Shown piece after piece: positions 45,142 to 57,006 of a DNA stretch of 64,000 nucleotides; the stretch's first letter is position 1, and every line of letters begins with the position of its first letter. The notes beneath the pieces were generated by a model, which worked only from the letters and a program-made list of their open reading frames with translations, was not told the DNA's origin and made no database searches. The translations under genes were made by a program, and so were the position numbers. The stretch comes from Diadema setosum (lineage: Eukaryota; Echinodermata; Echinoidea; Diadematoida; Diadematidae): NCBI GenBank assembly GCA_033980235.1, contig CM067072.1, positions 22,819,047 to 22,883,046 of the forward strand. Reading direction: 5' to 3'.

Positions 45142-45273
45142 ATATAAACGAATGCGTGCGTGACACCCATGGATGTGGTGAGAACAGCGTTTGCTCAAAC
45201 ACTGATGGCGGTTATTCTTGCTCTTGTGATGGAGGGTTTGTAAATACAACGACCGATGGTAGCACGTGTGAAG
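45142..45273 (+). CDS. exon: calcium-binding EGF module
   Basis: Donor TGTGAAG|GTAAAA, 132 nt, phase 1-1. Encodes [33 protein letters not shown] and [12 protein letters not shown]: a complete EGF_CA. Confidence 0.93.
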
Positions 45274-45644
45274 GTAAAAGAAGTGCAGTTCATTGTTGTA
45301 GTGAAATTCTGCTCTGAGAAATCGCAGGTTGATAGTAAAACGCATGGACGCTCAAATAACTTTATGATTTAGGAAAAGCTTTAAAGGTCACTGTCATCTC
45401 ATAAAACAAAAGAAACAAACATATTCAATCACATTAGTAAACTTCATCATGGTTATATTGCGAACACCGTGCAAAAAATATGTTACCTGACATGAACATG
45501 CGTATAGCTGATTAGATTCTCTGCAGTTCCTCAGGATCAAATGTCGTAGATCAAATCTCACTGATCTTAGGTTAAATTGATCTGTTTAAATGTAGCTTAA
45601 TCATCTAGAGGCGATGTAATTTGAAGGGGCAGAGAAAGGAATGT
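45274..45644. other. intron before hAT-like element, nothing recognised
   Basis: Unremarkable sequence up to the target duplication GTTGTTAT at 45645-45652. Confidence 0.5.
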
Positions 45645-47103
45645 GTTGTTATCAAGGGCGCCGGAAGCGGGGAGGGGGGGGGGGGGGGGGGGGCAGGGGT
45701 GGCACTTGCCCCCCCCCCCCCCCCCCCCAATGTGCCCCCTGTAACAAATAATTAATCACTGATTTAAAGACCAAAATGAACAATAAAGGCATATTTCTTG
45801 TCTAAATGTTGTAATTTCATAACTGAAAATGCAAAAATTTTCGCCCCTTACGGGGCAAAAATTATAATACACTAACAACATACATTATTGTATCTATACA
45901 CTAATAGTAACTTATGAGTAAAGTTAGTGTATAGATAGTAGCCTCGTGTCCTCGAGTGTGCCCGCTGAAACATACCTTTAGTAAACCTTACATTTTTCAT
46001 TTTCTTCTTTGCTTTCTAGCAGTATAAGAATATATGTTCTATTGTTCGAACGATGCGATCACGTTTAAGCTTTTAATGAATACATTTCAGATAAATTGCA
46101 AAGTGAAAGTGGCTCGCTCGTTCTGCCCGTACTTATAGTAAAATGAAAAGTTTTCATAAGTTATTATCATAGTCCTTCGCAGTGATTTCTTTTACTATTC
46201 TTTTACTCAGAAATTTAATTCAAAATGCTCTATAAAAGCGACTTTTATAGTCTGTTTTTACAAAAAGTCCCTACCGTGGGAGGGGGTATTCCCCTCCCAC
46301 CGTGGGAGGGGGTATCCCCCTCCCACACCCTCCCCCTATCGGTCGCTTCGCTCCCTCGACGAAGATCTCACACCATCACATAATATACCCCCGTATGTTA
46401 AGATCATGGTCCTTCCAACTGATTTTTTTTCAATATGTTAATTCCCTAGAAATTTGCTTTTAAATGTTTTATAAACGCGACTTTTATACTCTGTTTTTAC
46501 AAAAAGGTCCCTATTGTGGGAGGGGGTATCCCCCCTCCCACACCCTCCCCCCCCCCCCCCCGCTCGCTCGCTTCGCTCCCTCGCCGAGGATCTCGTACCA
46601 TCACATTATTAATGTACTTCCGTATGTTATGATCATAGTCCTTCAAACTGATTTTTTTCAATATGTTAATTCCCTAGAAATTTGCTTTAAATTCTCTATA
46701 AACGCGACTTTTATACTCTGTTTTTACAAAAAGTCCCTACCGTGGTTTCCCCCCTCCCACACCCTCGCCGAGGATGTCACATCATCACATCGTCATTATT
46801 ATGTACTCCCGTATGTAATAATCATAGTCCTTCGCACTGATTATATTTCGCTATGTTTAATTCCTTAGAAATTTGCTTTTAAATGGTCTATAAACACGAC
46901 TTTTGTACCCTGTTTTACAAAAGCTCCCTACAGTGTGTGTGTGTGTGTGTGTGGGGGGGGTATCCCCCTTTCCACCCCCCCCCCCCCCCGCTCACTCGCT
47001 TCGCTCCCGCGCCGAGGATCTCACATCGTCACAATGTGCCCCCGCTGAGATTTTGCCCCCCCCCCCCCAAAACCAGAAGTGTTCCGGCGCGCTTGGTTGT
47101 TAT
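45645..47103. mobile_element. 1.44-kb hAT-like non-autonomous element with perfect 8-bp TSD
   Basis: GTTGTTAT at 45645-45652 and 47096-47103 flanks an element (45653-47095) with ends CAAGGGCGCCGGAA and TTCCGGCGCGCTTG, inverted at 13 of 14 positions. The interior has G/C runs (45671-45728, 46980-46988, 47056-47068). Four copies of a roughly 210-240-bp unit start near 46200, 46440, 46670 and 46860 (AATTTGCTTT...AAACGCGACTTTTATACTCT...ACAAAAAGTCCCTACCGTGG). An 8-bp duplication points to a hAT-type transposase acting in trans. Confidence 0.88.
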
Positions 47104-47995
47104 CTCTTTTCACTATGATACATGTAGAAGTAAAATGTCCGCGGCTAAGGCTAAAATCACTGTACTTTTGATTAGAATGTTCAGGGATGCAAAGATGGTG
47201 CAAAGGAAAGACGTGCATCGACAGTAATTATTATTGTTTGCATGACCATCACAGGCGTAGTATAGGTCAAAGGGCAAATTCAACTGTAGTTTCGTTACGA
47301 TTAAAATGTCATTTTCAGTAATAGCTTCAACCAGGAATGTCTAGTGAAAGACATACTGGTAAGAGGGATACAGATTTACAGCCATATGTCTCATAAGATA
47401 GTGTTGAAAGCCAGAGATTGAGATGAAATGTCAACAAGCATATGTAAATTCCTTTTCCATTTCAGTATTTAAGTGCAGGAATAATCTTATTTCGTGAACG
47501 AGACAAATTCAGATTGGAAAACATCTTTTGTGAGGATTATGTTAAAATCCTTGCTATGTGGTTCAGATCATTGAGCCTTACCAAAATCTGAATGAAGGGG
47601 CTTGACCTACTGCATATGAAGTAATTCTTAGGAAGCGTAGGCATTCCAGCCCAATTCGCAGGAATCGAACTGCTCGTTTTGTTTTAATATGTACCACAAT
47701 TCGGAACTCGATTAGTGTTTTCATTTAATGTACTACTTGCTTGTTAGGATAACAAGTGACATAATTTGGTAGTATTAGGAAGTTATAGAAATTTAGCGCC
47801 TCAGTTTTATACAGGGCAATATAAGCACACAGGTGCTTCAAACTTCAATATTAGTAAGATTATAAATTTTATTCGGTTTACTATTGCCAAAGTTAGAAAC
47901 GAGCAAAGGCACTACCTACAAAGTAGACATAAGTGTCCTAAATTTCGATATCGCTGCAACACCAAAGTCTCATGCTTTATACTATCTGGGTACAG
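47104..47995. other. intron remainder; possible alternative 5' exon extension
   Basis: The frame of the next exon is open upstream to about 47884. An alternative phase-correct acceptor (agttag) ends at 47896. No other feature. Confidence 0.5.
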
Positions 47996-48115
47996 ATATC
48001 GACGAGTGTGCTAATAGTGATCCATGCGATACCAATGCTGTCTGTGACAATACGCCAGGATCCTACATTTGCACCTGTGTTGAAGGTTTCATTGGAGACG
48101 GTAGAACCTGTGAAG
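47996..48115 (+). CDS. exon: calcium-binding EGF module
   Basis: Acceptor atctgggtacag (poor pyrimidine tract), donor TGTGAAG|GTGAGT, 120 nt, phase 1-1. Encodes [32 protein letters not shown] and IGDGRTCEG, a canonical EGF_CA. Confidence 0.92.
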
Positions 48116-48829
48116 GTGAGTAGGTCAAACACAAATATGGTGCAGGTGGTGCGTCCATTCTTAAACACTCCGAACATTTAAACGTGATTCTGAAGACGTC
48201 ATTCTTTCGAGATATACACATTTAGCGTCCCCAGTAAAGATAATTTCAGTGTTTCCTAGCCTATTGTCGTATTTTCCCCCTCAGTGATATAAAGAACTCT
48301 ACAGGCAGATTGATATTGACCAATTCCTCAATTTCAGGCTTCGTTTTGACATCAATCATGCACAACTCGGGGATTAATATTAAGCCTTTATTTGTCGTGC
48401 TTTCGAAGGGTTGATTACCTCTTCCCAAATCATCCTTTGGCCTTTTCCCGTGTCATTTTTCTGTTTCTTCACATGAACACTCTTACCAGTAATGGATTTC
48501 TTCCGTTCTCTCAAAACATTTATTTGTGTTGGTTCTACCTGTTATTTTGCTAAACTTGACTTTTAAGTGTGTTTCATGAAATTTATGGCATTTATTGTCA
48601 AGTTCGTTCGTCTGTTCTACGGTATCTTCACAAGACTGATTAGGTTCTTTCTCAGAACACATTTATTGTTGTCGTTCATTTTCTGACGATGATAAGTGCG
48701 TCTCCTCTCATGGAGCCTAGTGGTTTGAGAATGGACAAGGAATCAAGGTAAGCAAAAAGTGTGGACCTCACAGCACGTTTACTCTCCTGCTTAGTGTCAC
48801 TAATCTTTAGTCCGTTGTCATGCCAACAG
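48116..48829. other. intron, nothing recognised
   Basis: Ordinary intron of 0.7 kb. Confidence 0.5.
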
Positions 48830-49078
48830 ACGAAAACGAGTGTCGGGATCCCGATTTGAACGAGTGTCACGCGCAGGCGACATGCCAAAATGAGGAAGGG
48901 TTTTACTCCTGTAGATGTAATACTGGCTGGAGTGGGAATGGCTTTAACTGCACGGATGTCAACGAGTGTGAAGAAGATACTGACGAGTGCGACGATTTGG
49001 CCTCGTGCACTAACACTTTGGGAAGCTACAGCTGCATGTGCCCCGTTGGCTACGTGGGTAACGGGCGAACTTGCGTGG
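48830..49078 (+). CDS. exon: two calcium-binding EGF modules
   Basis: Acceptor catgccaacag, donor CGTGG|GTATGT, 249 nt, phase 1-1. Encodes ENECRDPDLNECHAQATC, QNEEGFYSCRCNTGWSGNG, then DVNECEEDTDECDDLASC, TNTLGSYSCMCPVGYVGNG and RTCVG. It is the only exon in this window with two complete modules, showing loss of the intervening intron or an unsplit duplication. Confidence 0.93.
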
Positions 49079-49702
49079 GTATGTTTTTGTGTTTATTTTG
49101 TTTGTTTTTCAAAGATACTGTCGACTTAAATTATTGCTTATCATCTTAAAAATGTTGTTGAACAATTTCCTTTTATATATATTTTTATTTCAAAGTATGT
49201 TTTTATTTTGCTCATGGTTTGAAAGAAGTCAAATTTGAAAAATACTTGTTAGGATCTGATAAGGGTATAAGCAAAGCAAGACGCTGAAGAAGTTGTACAC
49301 AATAACGCTATCAGTTTGACAGAGATTTACACGGAATTTCACAAAGCAAACTATTGAACTGTAATGCCACTTATATCTCATTGGGATTAAACCGAAACCA
49401 ACTCAGCAGCAATGAACCTCGTGTGGATACTTTGCTCTGACTAACAGTGAACTATAGCACTGACCAGTTAGCAATATGCTGAGACGAAAGAGTAATTATG
49501 CAGTGATTATTATCCATATACCTGACATCAGTAATCATAATTACACACACGCACTCGTACACACAGACATTATTCTGTATATTATAATAATAGAATGATA
49601 AATATTATGATATGTTTAATCTAATATGATATATTGTGCACCATTCTGTATATTTTGCAAATGACATGCATTTTTTTCTCTCTCTCTCTATATATATATA
49701 TA
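49079..49702. other. intron, nothing recognised
   Basis: Start of the 8.7-kb intron; AT-rich with a CT/TA microsatellite at 49677-49700. Confidence 0.5.
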
Positions 49703-49978
49703 ATTTAGATTCAGATTCAGATTCAGATTACTTTTATTCAACACTTTCAGTCAAAAACAGAGGAGAATACACAAAATTGACAACACCATACTATAACAAG
49801 AACAGAATAATCACAATAAGCATCAGTACGAATATACAATACATTTGAAAGTGTTCGGAGACAGACAGAAAGGCTATATGAAATGTATATAAAAGTCCTG
49901 TCCCCATACTATTTCATTCATAAAATATCAAAATGTTGAATGAATACATTTCTTTATGAATTAATACACACATACATA

Positions 49979-50013
<35 letters not shown>

Positions 50014-50019
50014 ACATAT

Positions 50020-51640
50020 TTTATAAGAGAAAAGTTTATCACACCATTTCGGCACACTGATTTAAAACATGCAATCTTACTTGAACTCTGTCTTATTTCA
50101 ACCGGAATAGCATTCTAAATTTTGGGTCCATTAAAAAAAAAAACTAATATAAAATTATATGATGGCATAGTTCTGGCATAAGGCAATGTAAATTTATCTT
50201 TGATTCTCATATCATATCTTCTGTTATCACTTATTTGAAAATAGTTAATCAAACATTTTGGAAGCATCTTCCTATGAAAGCATAAATACATAAAAATTGC
50301 ATTTTGATAATGTATATCATTAAATTTTAAAATCTTCAGATTAAAAAATATAGGCGATGTATGGGCAAGAAAATCACAGTGATGAATAATACGGACCAGC
50401 TTTTTCTGCTGGCATTGGTGATACCTGAATTTGCCCAAGCTGTTGCACAGTAGTTTAAATGAGGTAATACGAGAGTATTATAAAGAAGAAGCAACACCTT
50501 TCTTGACAGATATCGCAATTTATAAAATATTCCTACATTTTTTGACAATCTATTGCAGACGACACCAGTATGTTCGTTCCAATTAAGTTATCAATTGTCA
50601 CACCAAGGAATTTGATCGAACAAACTTGATCAAAATGTAAATCTTTAACTTCAATCTTAATTTCGTTGATATCTATCTATCTTTTCGTGAATACCATATA
50701 ATTTGTTTTCTTTGCATTAAGAACAAGTTTATTACAGTCTAACCAATCAAATAATTTCAAAAATTCTTTATTTTTAAAATCATTTTGAAGTACAACTGAA
50801 TCTCTACCCTTCATGAACATACTGGTGTCGTCCGCAAACATTATTAACTGCAAAGAATCTGAAACATTACACATATCATTTATATATAACAAAAAAAAAG
50901 CAAAGGACCAAGGATAGATCCTTGTGGCACACCACATCCTATTGTCATCATATCAGATTCAATATCATCATACACAACATATTGCTTTCTTCTACTTAAA
51001 TAGCTATCAAAACATTGTAGGTTCACTCCTATTACACCATACAAATTAAGCTTTTGCAATAAAATTGAATGGTTTAATGAATCAAAAGCTTTACTCAAAT
51101 CTAAAAAAAGACCAATCATTATTTCTTTATCATCAAAAGTATCAGCGACCTTGTGTAGAAATTCAACAATGGCAGAAGATGTAGAATGCCCAGCTCGGAA
51201 GCCAAACTGCTTATTACTAATTATATTGCACTTTTCCAAAAACAAACAAACAAACAGATAAACGATTATACACACATATTTCTAATATCTTTGGGAAAAG
51301 AGGAAGAATAGATATAGGGCGATAACTACTAACTTCTTCTTTAGACCCTCCCTTGTGAATTGGAATGACCTTAGCAATTTTCATTTGATCCGTAACAATG
51401 CCTGATGTAAAAGATAAATTAATAATTGAACTCAGTGGATAAGATAATGACATTAACATTATCAAAACCAGGACTCGTATTATTCTTTAATTTAGAAACA
51501 ATGTCAATAAGTTCTTTCGGGGTACATGGCAAAAAGAAAAGAGTAGATTGATTTTTGTTGACATACCGCAAGAAATTACCAGTGCCTCGACATTTTGCGG
51601 CTAAACTTGGACCAACATTAATGAAAAAAAAAATCATTAA
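50020..51640 (-). pseudogene. LINE reverse transcriptase, frameshifted
   Basis: In pieces on the minus strand: LKNNTSPGFDNVN (near 51500), IAKVIPIHKGGSKEEV with SSYRPISILPLFPKILE (51385-51290), KQFGFRAGHSTSSAIVEFLH, MIGLFLDLSKAFDSLNHS (near 51100), GCGVPQGSILGPLLFF, FLLYINDMCNV, LIMFADDTSMFMKG (catalytic ADD, near 50830), LDCNKLVLNAKKTNYMVF, and LVLPHLNYCATAWAN near 50450. The C-terminal W-N-x-IPVEIRQSSSK block lies near 50100. At least four frame changes are needed, so the copy is dead. Confidence 0.87.
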
Positions 51641-52033
51641 AAATGTTACTTATTGCATACTTTTCGGTAACAATACTGTTATTGCACTTGATTGAGGTTG
51701 GTAAAGTTTTCTTTGACCCAGAGCTTAATATCACATGTTTGATATTCCATGTAATCTTCATATTTCCTGCAGCACTTACAATTTCTTTGTAAAATATAAT
51801 CTTTTAGCTTCTTTAATTTTCTGTGTCACTTTATTTCTCAATATCTTATACTTATCATACATATCTTTACTATATTTTTTCTAACATCTTTTATACAAAC
51901 AATACACATAATTTTCTTAATGATTTATCAAACCATGGCTTATTTCTAAACTTCTTTTTCGGAACTTTCGTAGTTGAAAAACACAAATCAGAAATATACA
52001 TGAACTTTTCCAAAAAAGCATCATAAGATACAT

Positions 52034-52345
52034 TTACATCATTATCATAGACATTCCAACGAGAATTCTGCGTCTCAGTAATAAAACGAGCAATATTTTT
52101 TTTTTTTCATTCATAACACGTTTCATCTTAATATCAGGCTTCTTATTTTGGCGTAAAGATACATTGGATATTGCAAAAATCGGGAAATGATCGCTAATGT
52201 CTGCTACAATGACACCTGGGAAAATATCTTGAAGGTCATTTGTTAAAATGTTATCAATCAAAGTAGCTGAATTACTGGTGATGCGTGTCGGACTATGGAT
52301 CAGAGGATAAATACAATTTGTCATACAAATATCAAGAAAGTTATA
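52034..52345 (-). pseudogene. LINE endonuclease C-terminal fragment
   Basis: FLDICMTNCIYPLIHSPTR, then SATLIDNILTNDL and VIVADISDHFPIFAIS: the TLIDNI-x-T and S-DH-x-P-x-F blocks that end AP-type endonuclease domains. The N-terminal catalytic blocks are missing. Confidence 0.82.
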
Positions 52346-52385
52346 TAATATATATATATACATATATATATATATGTATATATAA

Positions 52386-52764
52386 TTTATAATGTATTAA
52401 ATGATTTTATCTGTTGCGATGTTTGTTCAATTTTTTTCAATACCCTGACGTTGGGTGACATAAAAAAAAACAAAAAAAAAACCATTGTCATTGTCATTGT
52501 CATTGTAATTATTATGAAAACATGGGCAGCTGAACGTAATTATTTTTAGTTAGAGGCTGCGGGGGCGCGGGGATGGCGGGGGGGGGGGGTTACTGTCTAT
52601 GGTATCTATTTTTCCCTACTCAAGAGCCAGACAAAAAAAAAAAAATGGGCGTGGGGGTTGTATAATAGGTACCATATCTCCCCCTTCCGCGGTCCTTGAA
52701 CACGATGTGTCAAAGTACATGCTATGGCAACATATTATGAAAAGGTATCTGAAGGTTAGTATAA
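52386..52764. other. intron spacer with simple repeats
   Basis: (ATTGTC)-like repeat at 52484-52506, G run at 52579-52590, A run at 52634-52643. No gene. Confidence 0.55.
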
Positions 52765-53136
52765 GGCCCGTTTCACGGTTAGGCGCCACTTTTCATTTTT
52801 TTCAGTTTTCAGTCTACTACACAGAATAAGAGTAGATTCATGAAATGTTTTGATATGCGTATGTTAGACCCCCATGGGGTCTACCTCCCATAGCATAACG
52901 AAAATGCAACTCCAAAGCATTTGCTCACAGTGAGGCAAGATGTGCCCAAATCGGACCCACTGTGTGTCAACCTGGCAAACATCCCTTTTTTGCAAACTTT
53001 GCCATTCTGTATCATATCTAGCTATGAGTTAAGTGAACATATCTATGTTAAGTGTATGAGTAGCCATAATGAATCATATCAGAGTTAAAAAGTTTGAACT
53101 CCTTTTTGTTACATTTTTTCCACCCCAAAATTCTCT

Positions 53137-54102
53137 TGGTGGATGTGACATTGTCCGTTCACATTTAATCATCTGCTTATATGGGTTGTGTAAGTAAGAA
53201 AACAAAGGCAAGTCTCAGGAAAATAATGTAAAAGTAAAGTATAGCTTTGTATGAGTGACTGTAGAAAGTTTGTTTGTGCTTCAGTTCCATCTGATGAAAT
53301 GACAGTAATTTGAAAACAAAATTTAAATGTCCGTTCACATTTTTGTCACATCCACCAAGATTTTATAAATCTATAACTTTTTAATGGTTTAGATTATTTC
53401 TAAAATTTTTGCATAAATCAATGATACACAGTTGGGTGGCTATCCCTCTGAAACAATTTAGGATTTGAAATTCAAATGCTTTTTTTATTTCACAAAACAT
53501 GGTGTCCGTTCACACATGTCACATCCACCAGCCTTTCTTGTCAGAAACACATTTTGGTGTGCATCTCAGTAAATACTGGTCCAATTAACTTTAAATCTCA
53601 ACACATTTTAGACTCTTTAGTAACCTTATAAATGCCACTGATTTTGTGATTACTATGAAACTAAAAATTTGAAAAACTTAAAAAATATGTGAAATGCCCT
53701 GGTGGATGTGACATTTTAAGATGTGAACGGACATTTCCGTGAATATCAAGTAAAACCAAGGGACAACTTATTTTTTGGGGGGCAAAATATGTTTAGATTT
53801 AAAAAACATGTCTTTCCCAAGATATCTAGATATCAGACACCCACTTTTATAACACATTCACTATAATTTTACGTTAGAATACATGTCCACAGTGAGGATG
53901 TAGTATGATTTTGTCACTGTGACTGTGAAAACTGGTGTTCTACATATTCTAATCAATTTTCCAGATAATTAATCTCAAAAAGGCAAAAGAATATAAATGT
54001 TATTTAATTACATTGATTAGACCTCTCCTGTATACTGTATTTAATAAGTTTAAAAATGATTGAATATGTGGTGGATGTGACATTTTGGGGTGTGAACGGA
54101 CA
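53137..54102. repeat. left cluster of bipartite GTTCACA / CACATCCACC motifs
   Basis: Motif copies at 53137-53164, 53328-53358, 53502-53530, 53701-53733 and 54070-54102. Spacing is about 170-200 bp (once double). The second and third are in one orientation, the fourth and fifth are reverse complements, and the first joins half-motifs of opposite orientation. Confidence 0.82.
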
Positions 54103-54249
54103 CACAGTATATCTCCCCTACGCACAGGATTTTTCAGCATTAGTTCCCAATGCTTCACGCAGCATCAAGACTTGAACACAGTGTGAAATGATCCACAACC
54201 ATTGGAATGGTTAACTTAGACTGAGGGGTGAAAAAAAAAAGTTAAATTG

Positions 54250-55110
54250 ATTTATATATCACTTTACTGCAACTGATTGAAAATTGCCCTTCAACATAAG
54301 TAAGCACCGGTTATGTAGTGTTCTAGTAGTAGCCATGACAAAAAATAATGGGCATTCACCTTGGGTCAGATTTAAACCAACTATATCCTGATGTTTAGTT
54401 TCCAGTGAAGGTACAGTGAAGGTGATTCACAGAGATAATGGTATGGGTCCATCTCACTGAAGGGGTCCGTTTAACCCCACTTTCCAATGCATTTTTAGAA
54501 AGAAAGGAATTCTTGCATCAGCGTAGTTATTCAGTGTTTTAGGAGTATAACCAAATGTGTGATGAAAATATCATGGCCATATGATACTCAAGCTGGATTT
54601 AAATCGACCATCTCCTGATTACCAGACCGGCGTCATATCCACTAGACTACCAAGCTTCCGCTACAGAGCCCGTGCTAGTTCTACAATGTACATGTATGTG
54701 ATCCTGTGCAGTAGATACTGTGTATTTACCTGGTATTCAAATAAATGAATTCTTACATCAAGTTGTTTTTTAAGTGGAGCTGATTGACAAATTGCCCCTT
54801 GCCGATGTACAATAAGCACCAATTATTCAGTGTTTGTAGTTGTAGTCCTAATAAAAAATCATGGGCATACAACTCTGGAACCAACAAGCTCCTGATTATT
54901 AGGCAGGCATTGTAATTCATATCCACTAAACTGCCTCAACCCCAACAGCCAACCAGTGCTCCTTCCAATTCTTTTTAGCAGAGGGTTAGTCATTATTTAT
55001 GCAAATAAATAAACCCTTGTATCAAGTTGTTTTTATTGCAACTGACTGACAAAGTGCCCGTCGTTGACAAAAATTAGCATTATTCAGTATTTGCCATGAT
55101 TTAAAAAAAA
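54250..55110 (-). mobile_element. tandem cluster of tRNA-derived SINE copies
   Basis: Four successive degenerate copies (starting near 54262, 54500, 54765 and 55025), each with GCAACTGATTGACAAA-like and TCATGGGCATACA-like body sequence. The first three extend toward a tRNA-like head on the minus strand (e.g. CCACTAGACTACC near 54638). Same family as the SINE at 40161-40346. Tandem arrangement with a spacing near 250 bp is unusual for SINEs. Confidence 0.72.
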
Positions 55111-56200
55111 AATACACTTGCTGTATGTGCTTCACAAGATTACATGTTACAGCCAGCTATCAAGAGCTCATTAGGGTTGTTCATTATTCCCAGTGTTTGT
55201 TATTCTGAAACACACAAATTCCCTTAACTTACAGGTTCGTTCAGCGAAAAAATGAGAGAGGGTTTATTTTTCTGAGGCTTTGTAAATCCAAGAACTAGAT
55301 AAAGATCATTATTCCAAAGGTTCATAAATCCAAATATGAAATAAGGCATGTTATTCTGAAGGTTTGTTCATCTGAAGGTGTAACAAGTTTTGTTAACCCT
55401 AAATTATTATCTTTTTAATCTGAATACATAAAGATACTCATAAAGCAAAAAGGGAAATAAAGTTTGTTATTTCACAAAAAAAAAAAAGAATGGTCTTCAA
55501 TTGACAAAGAATGGCTTATCCTGGTGATGATGTAGGAGAGGTGGAAGGGTGGTATATGGATGAGGAGGAGAAAATGCTTCTTTTTACAGAACACAAACTA
55601 TACAAATAAAGATTTCATTTTGTCAATATGTAGGGCCTATGTATACCTTTTGCATTAACATACTAACAGTGGTGCTTCAATATCAACAAACTATGGCAAA
55701 TTAGAAATGTGATTTTTAACTGACATGATAAAGTTTATGGGTGGAATCCTGGTAGGTGACATATGCGAGAGTTATTATAGCTTTTGCCTGTGCTGTAGAT
55801 TTACAATGCATAATGCACACAGGGTCATGACCACATAATCTGCATTTTTTGTTATTATTATTAAGGATTGGTCTATATACCAGGTTTTCACTTTTAAAGT
55901 TTGTCATAGGCAGAAACTATAGGTAGGACGAAAGGGCAGATTAAGACTCACATTACTTGTACCTTTTCTTTTCGATACCCTGGGAAAACACTTAACTGCA
56001 CATTGGGGATTTTGATCACAATGAAAATGTCACATTCACCATGTTGGATATCATTTACTGTGAGAAAAATTGAGTGCATAATCGCTCTATCAGAAACATT
56101 ATGTATGACTCCATTGGTTAAAGAGTAAGGATGTCATTACTATGTTGATGAATTTATTGTTTTATTAATATGCAGTTCACATAAATTGAAGGTACCTGTA
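55111..56200. other. central part of the 4.77-kb element, nothing recognised
   Basis: AT-rich sequence, with repeated TTATTCTGAAGGTTTGTTCA-like phrases (55190-55380) suggesting a decayed short tandem repeat. No coding frame. Confidence 0.5.
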
Positions 56201-56208
56201 AAAAAAAA

Positions 56209-57006
56209 GTCTGTTCACATTTGATTTTGTCACATCTGCACCAAGGAGTTTCAGGCATTCATACATTGAAACTTGAGAATACAAGCAATGTGGACCCTTG
56301 TGAGTAGTGATTTGCATTCTAAAATGTGGTTTTTCTATGTGGTTCTTCCAAGTAGGATTACTGTTGCCAATTTATGATAAAGAAAGATTAAAATTCGGAA
56401 TTCTGTTCACAATTTTGGCATTACATCCCCTGTGTTGGATCCAATTTACTCTAATAGAATTAAGTGAACTGTACAATTAACAGTGTACATGTATGTCTGC
56501 AAAAAGACCTAAACAATACTTTGGTCATTCAGTGCATGTGAGCCAATAGAAATGTTAGTATTAAATGATTTCAACTATTGTATAAATTGAAGAAGAGTAA
56601 AAATGTCCGTTCACATCTCCAATCCGTCACATCCACCACTTATAAGGAATTTCAGGCATTCATAACTTTTACAGGACATGGAACCTTGTCAGCAGTGACT
56701 TGTACTTTGAATACAGCATTCTTGATGGTACTGCATGCATTATAATCATTGGTTGCAATGCAAGGTGTGCAGGAAAACAAAATAAGGAAATTGGTGTTCC
56801 GTTCACGTCACATCCACCCTGTTGGATATTACTGATATCATTTATGCTGACAAAAAAAAAAGAAGCTTTCTTGTGAAACATAATTTGTTTCTTACTGTAA
56901 ACTGACTTGTGCTGACTGTTCATTGGGTAATCACTTGGCTTATTTCTTTTGTTTATTGCTCAAGGTGTAAAATGTCCGTTCACATCTGTTTTTGTCACAT
57001 CCACCA
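56209..57006. repeat. right cluster of bipartite GTTCACA / CACATCCACC motifs
   Basis: Copies at 56209-56244, 56402-56432 (degenerate), 56603-56638, 56795-56819 (spacer almost lost) and 56972-57006, all in the same orientation and about 180-200 bp apart. Confidence 0.82.

Larger units (their letters stand above)
49703..52345 (-). mobile_element. decayed CR1/jockey-like LINE, minus strand
   Basis: Read on the minus strand, endonuclease C-terminus (52345-52100), RT (51640-50340) and C-terminal/3' sequence, ending with AATAAAAGTAATC and a short (TCTGAA)n tail at 49706-49730. Several frameshifts and stops break it. 5' truncated inside the endonuclease next to a (TA)n tract at 52340-52385. A (CA)n tract lies at 49983-50011 within the 3' part. 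Confidence 0.83.

Noticed and set aside
46464..47227. Pro-rich open frames
   Set aside because: Generated by C/G homopolymers in the hAT-like element; no domain.
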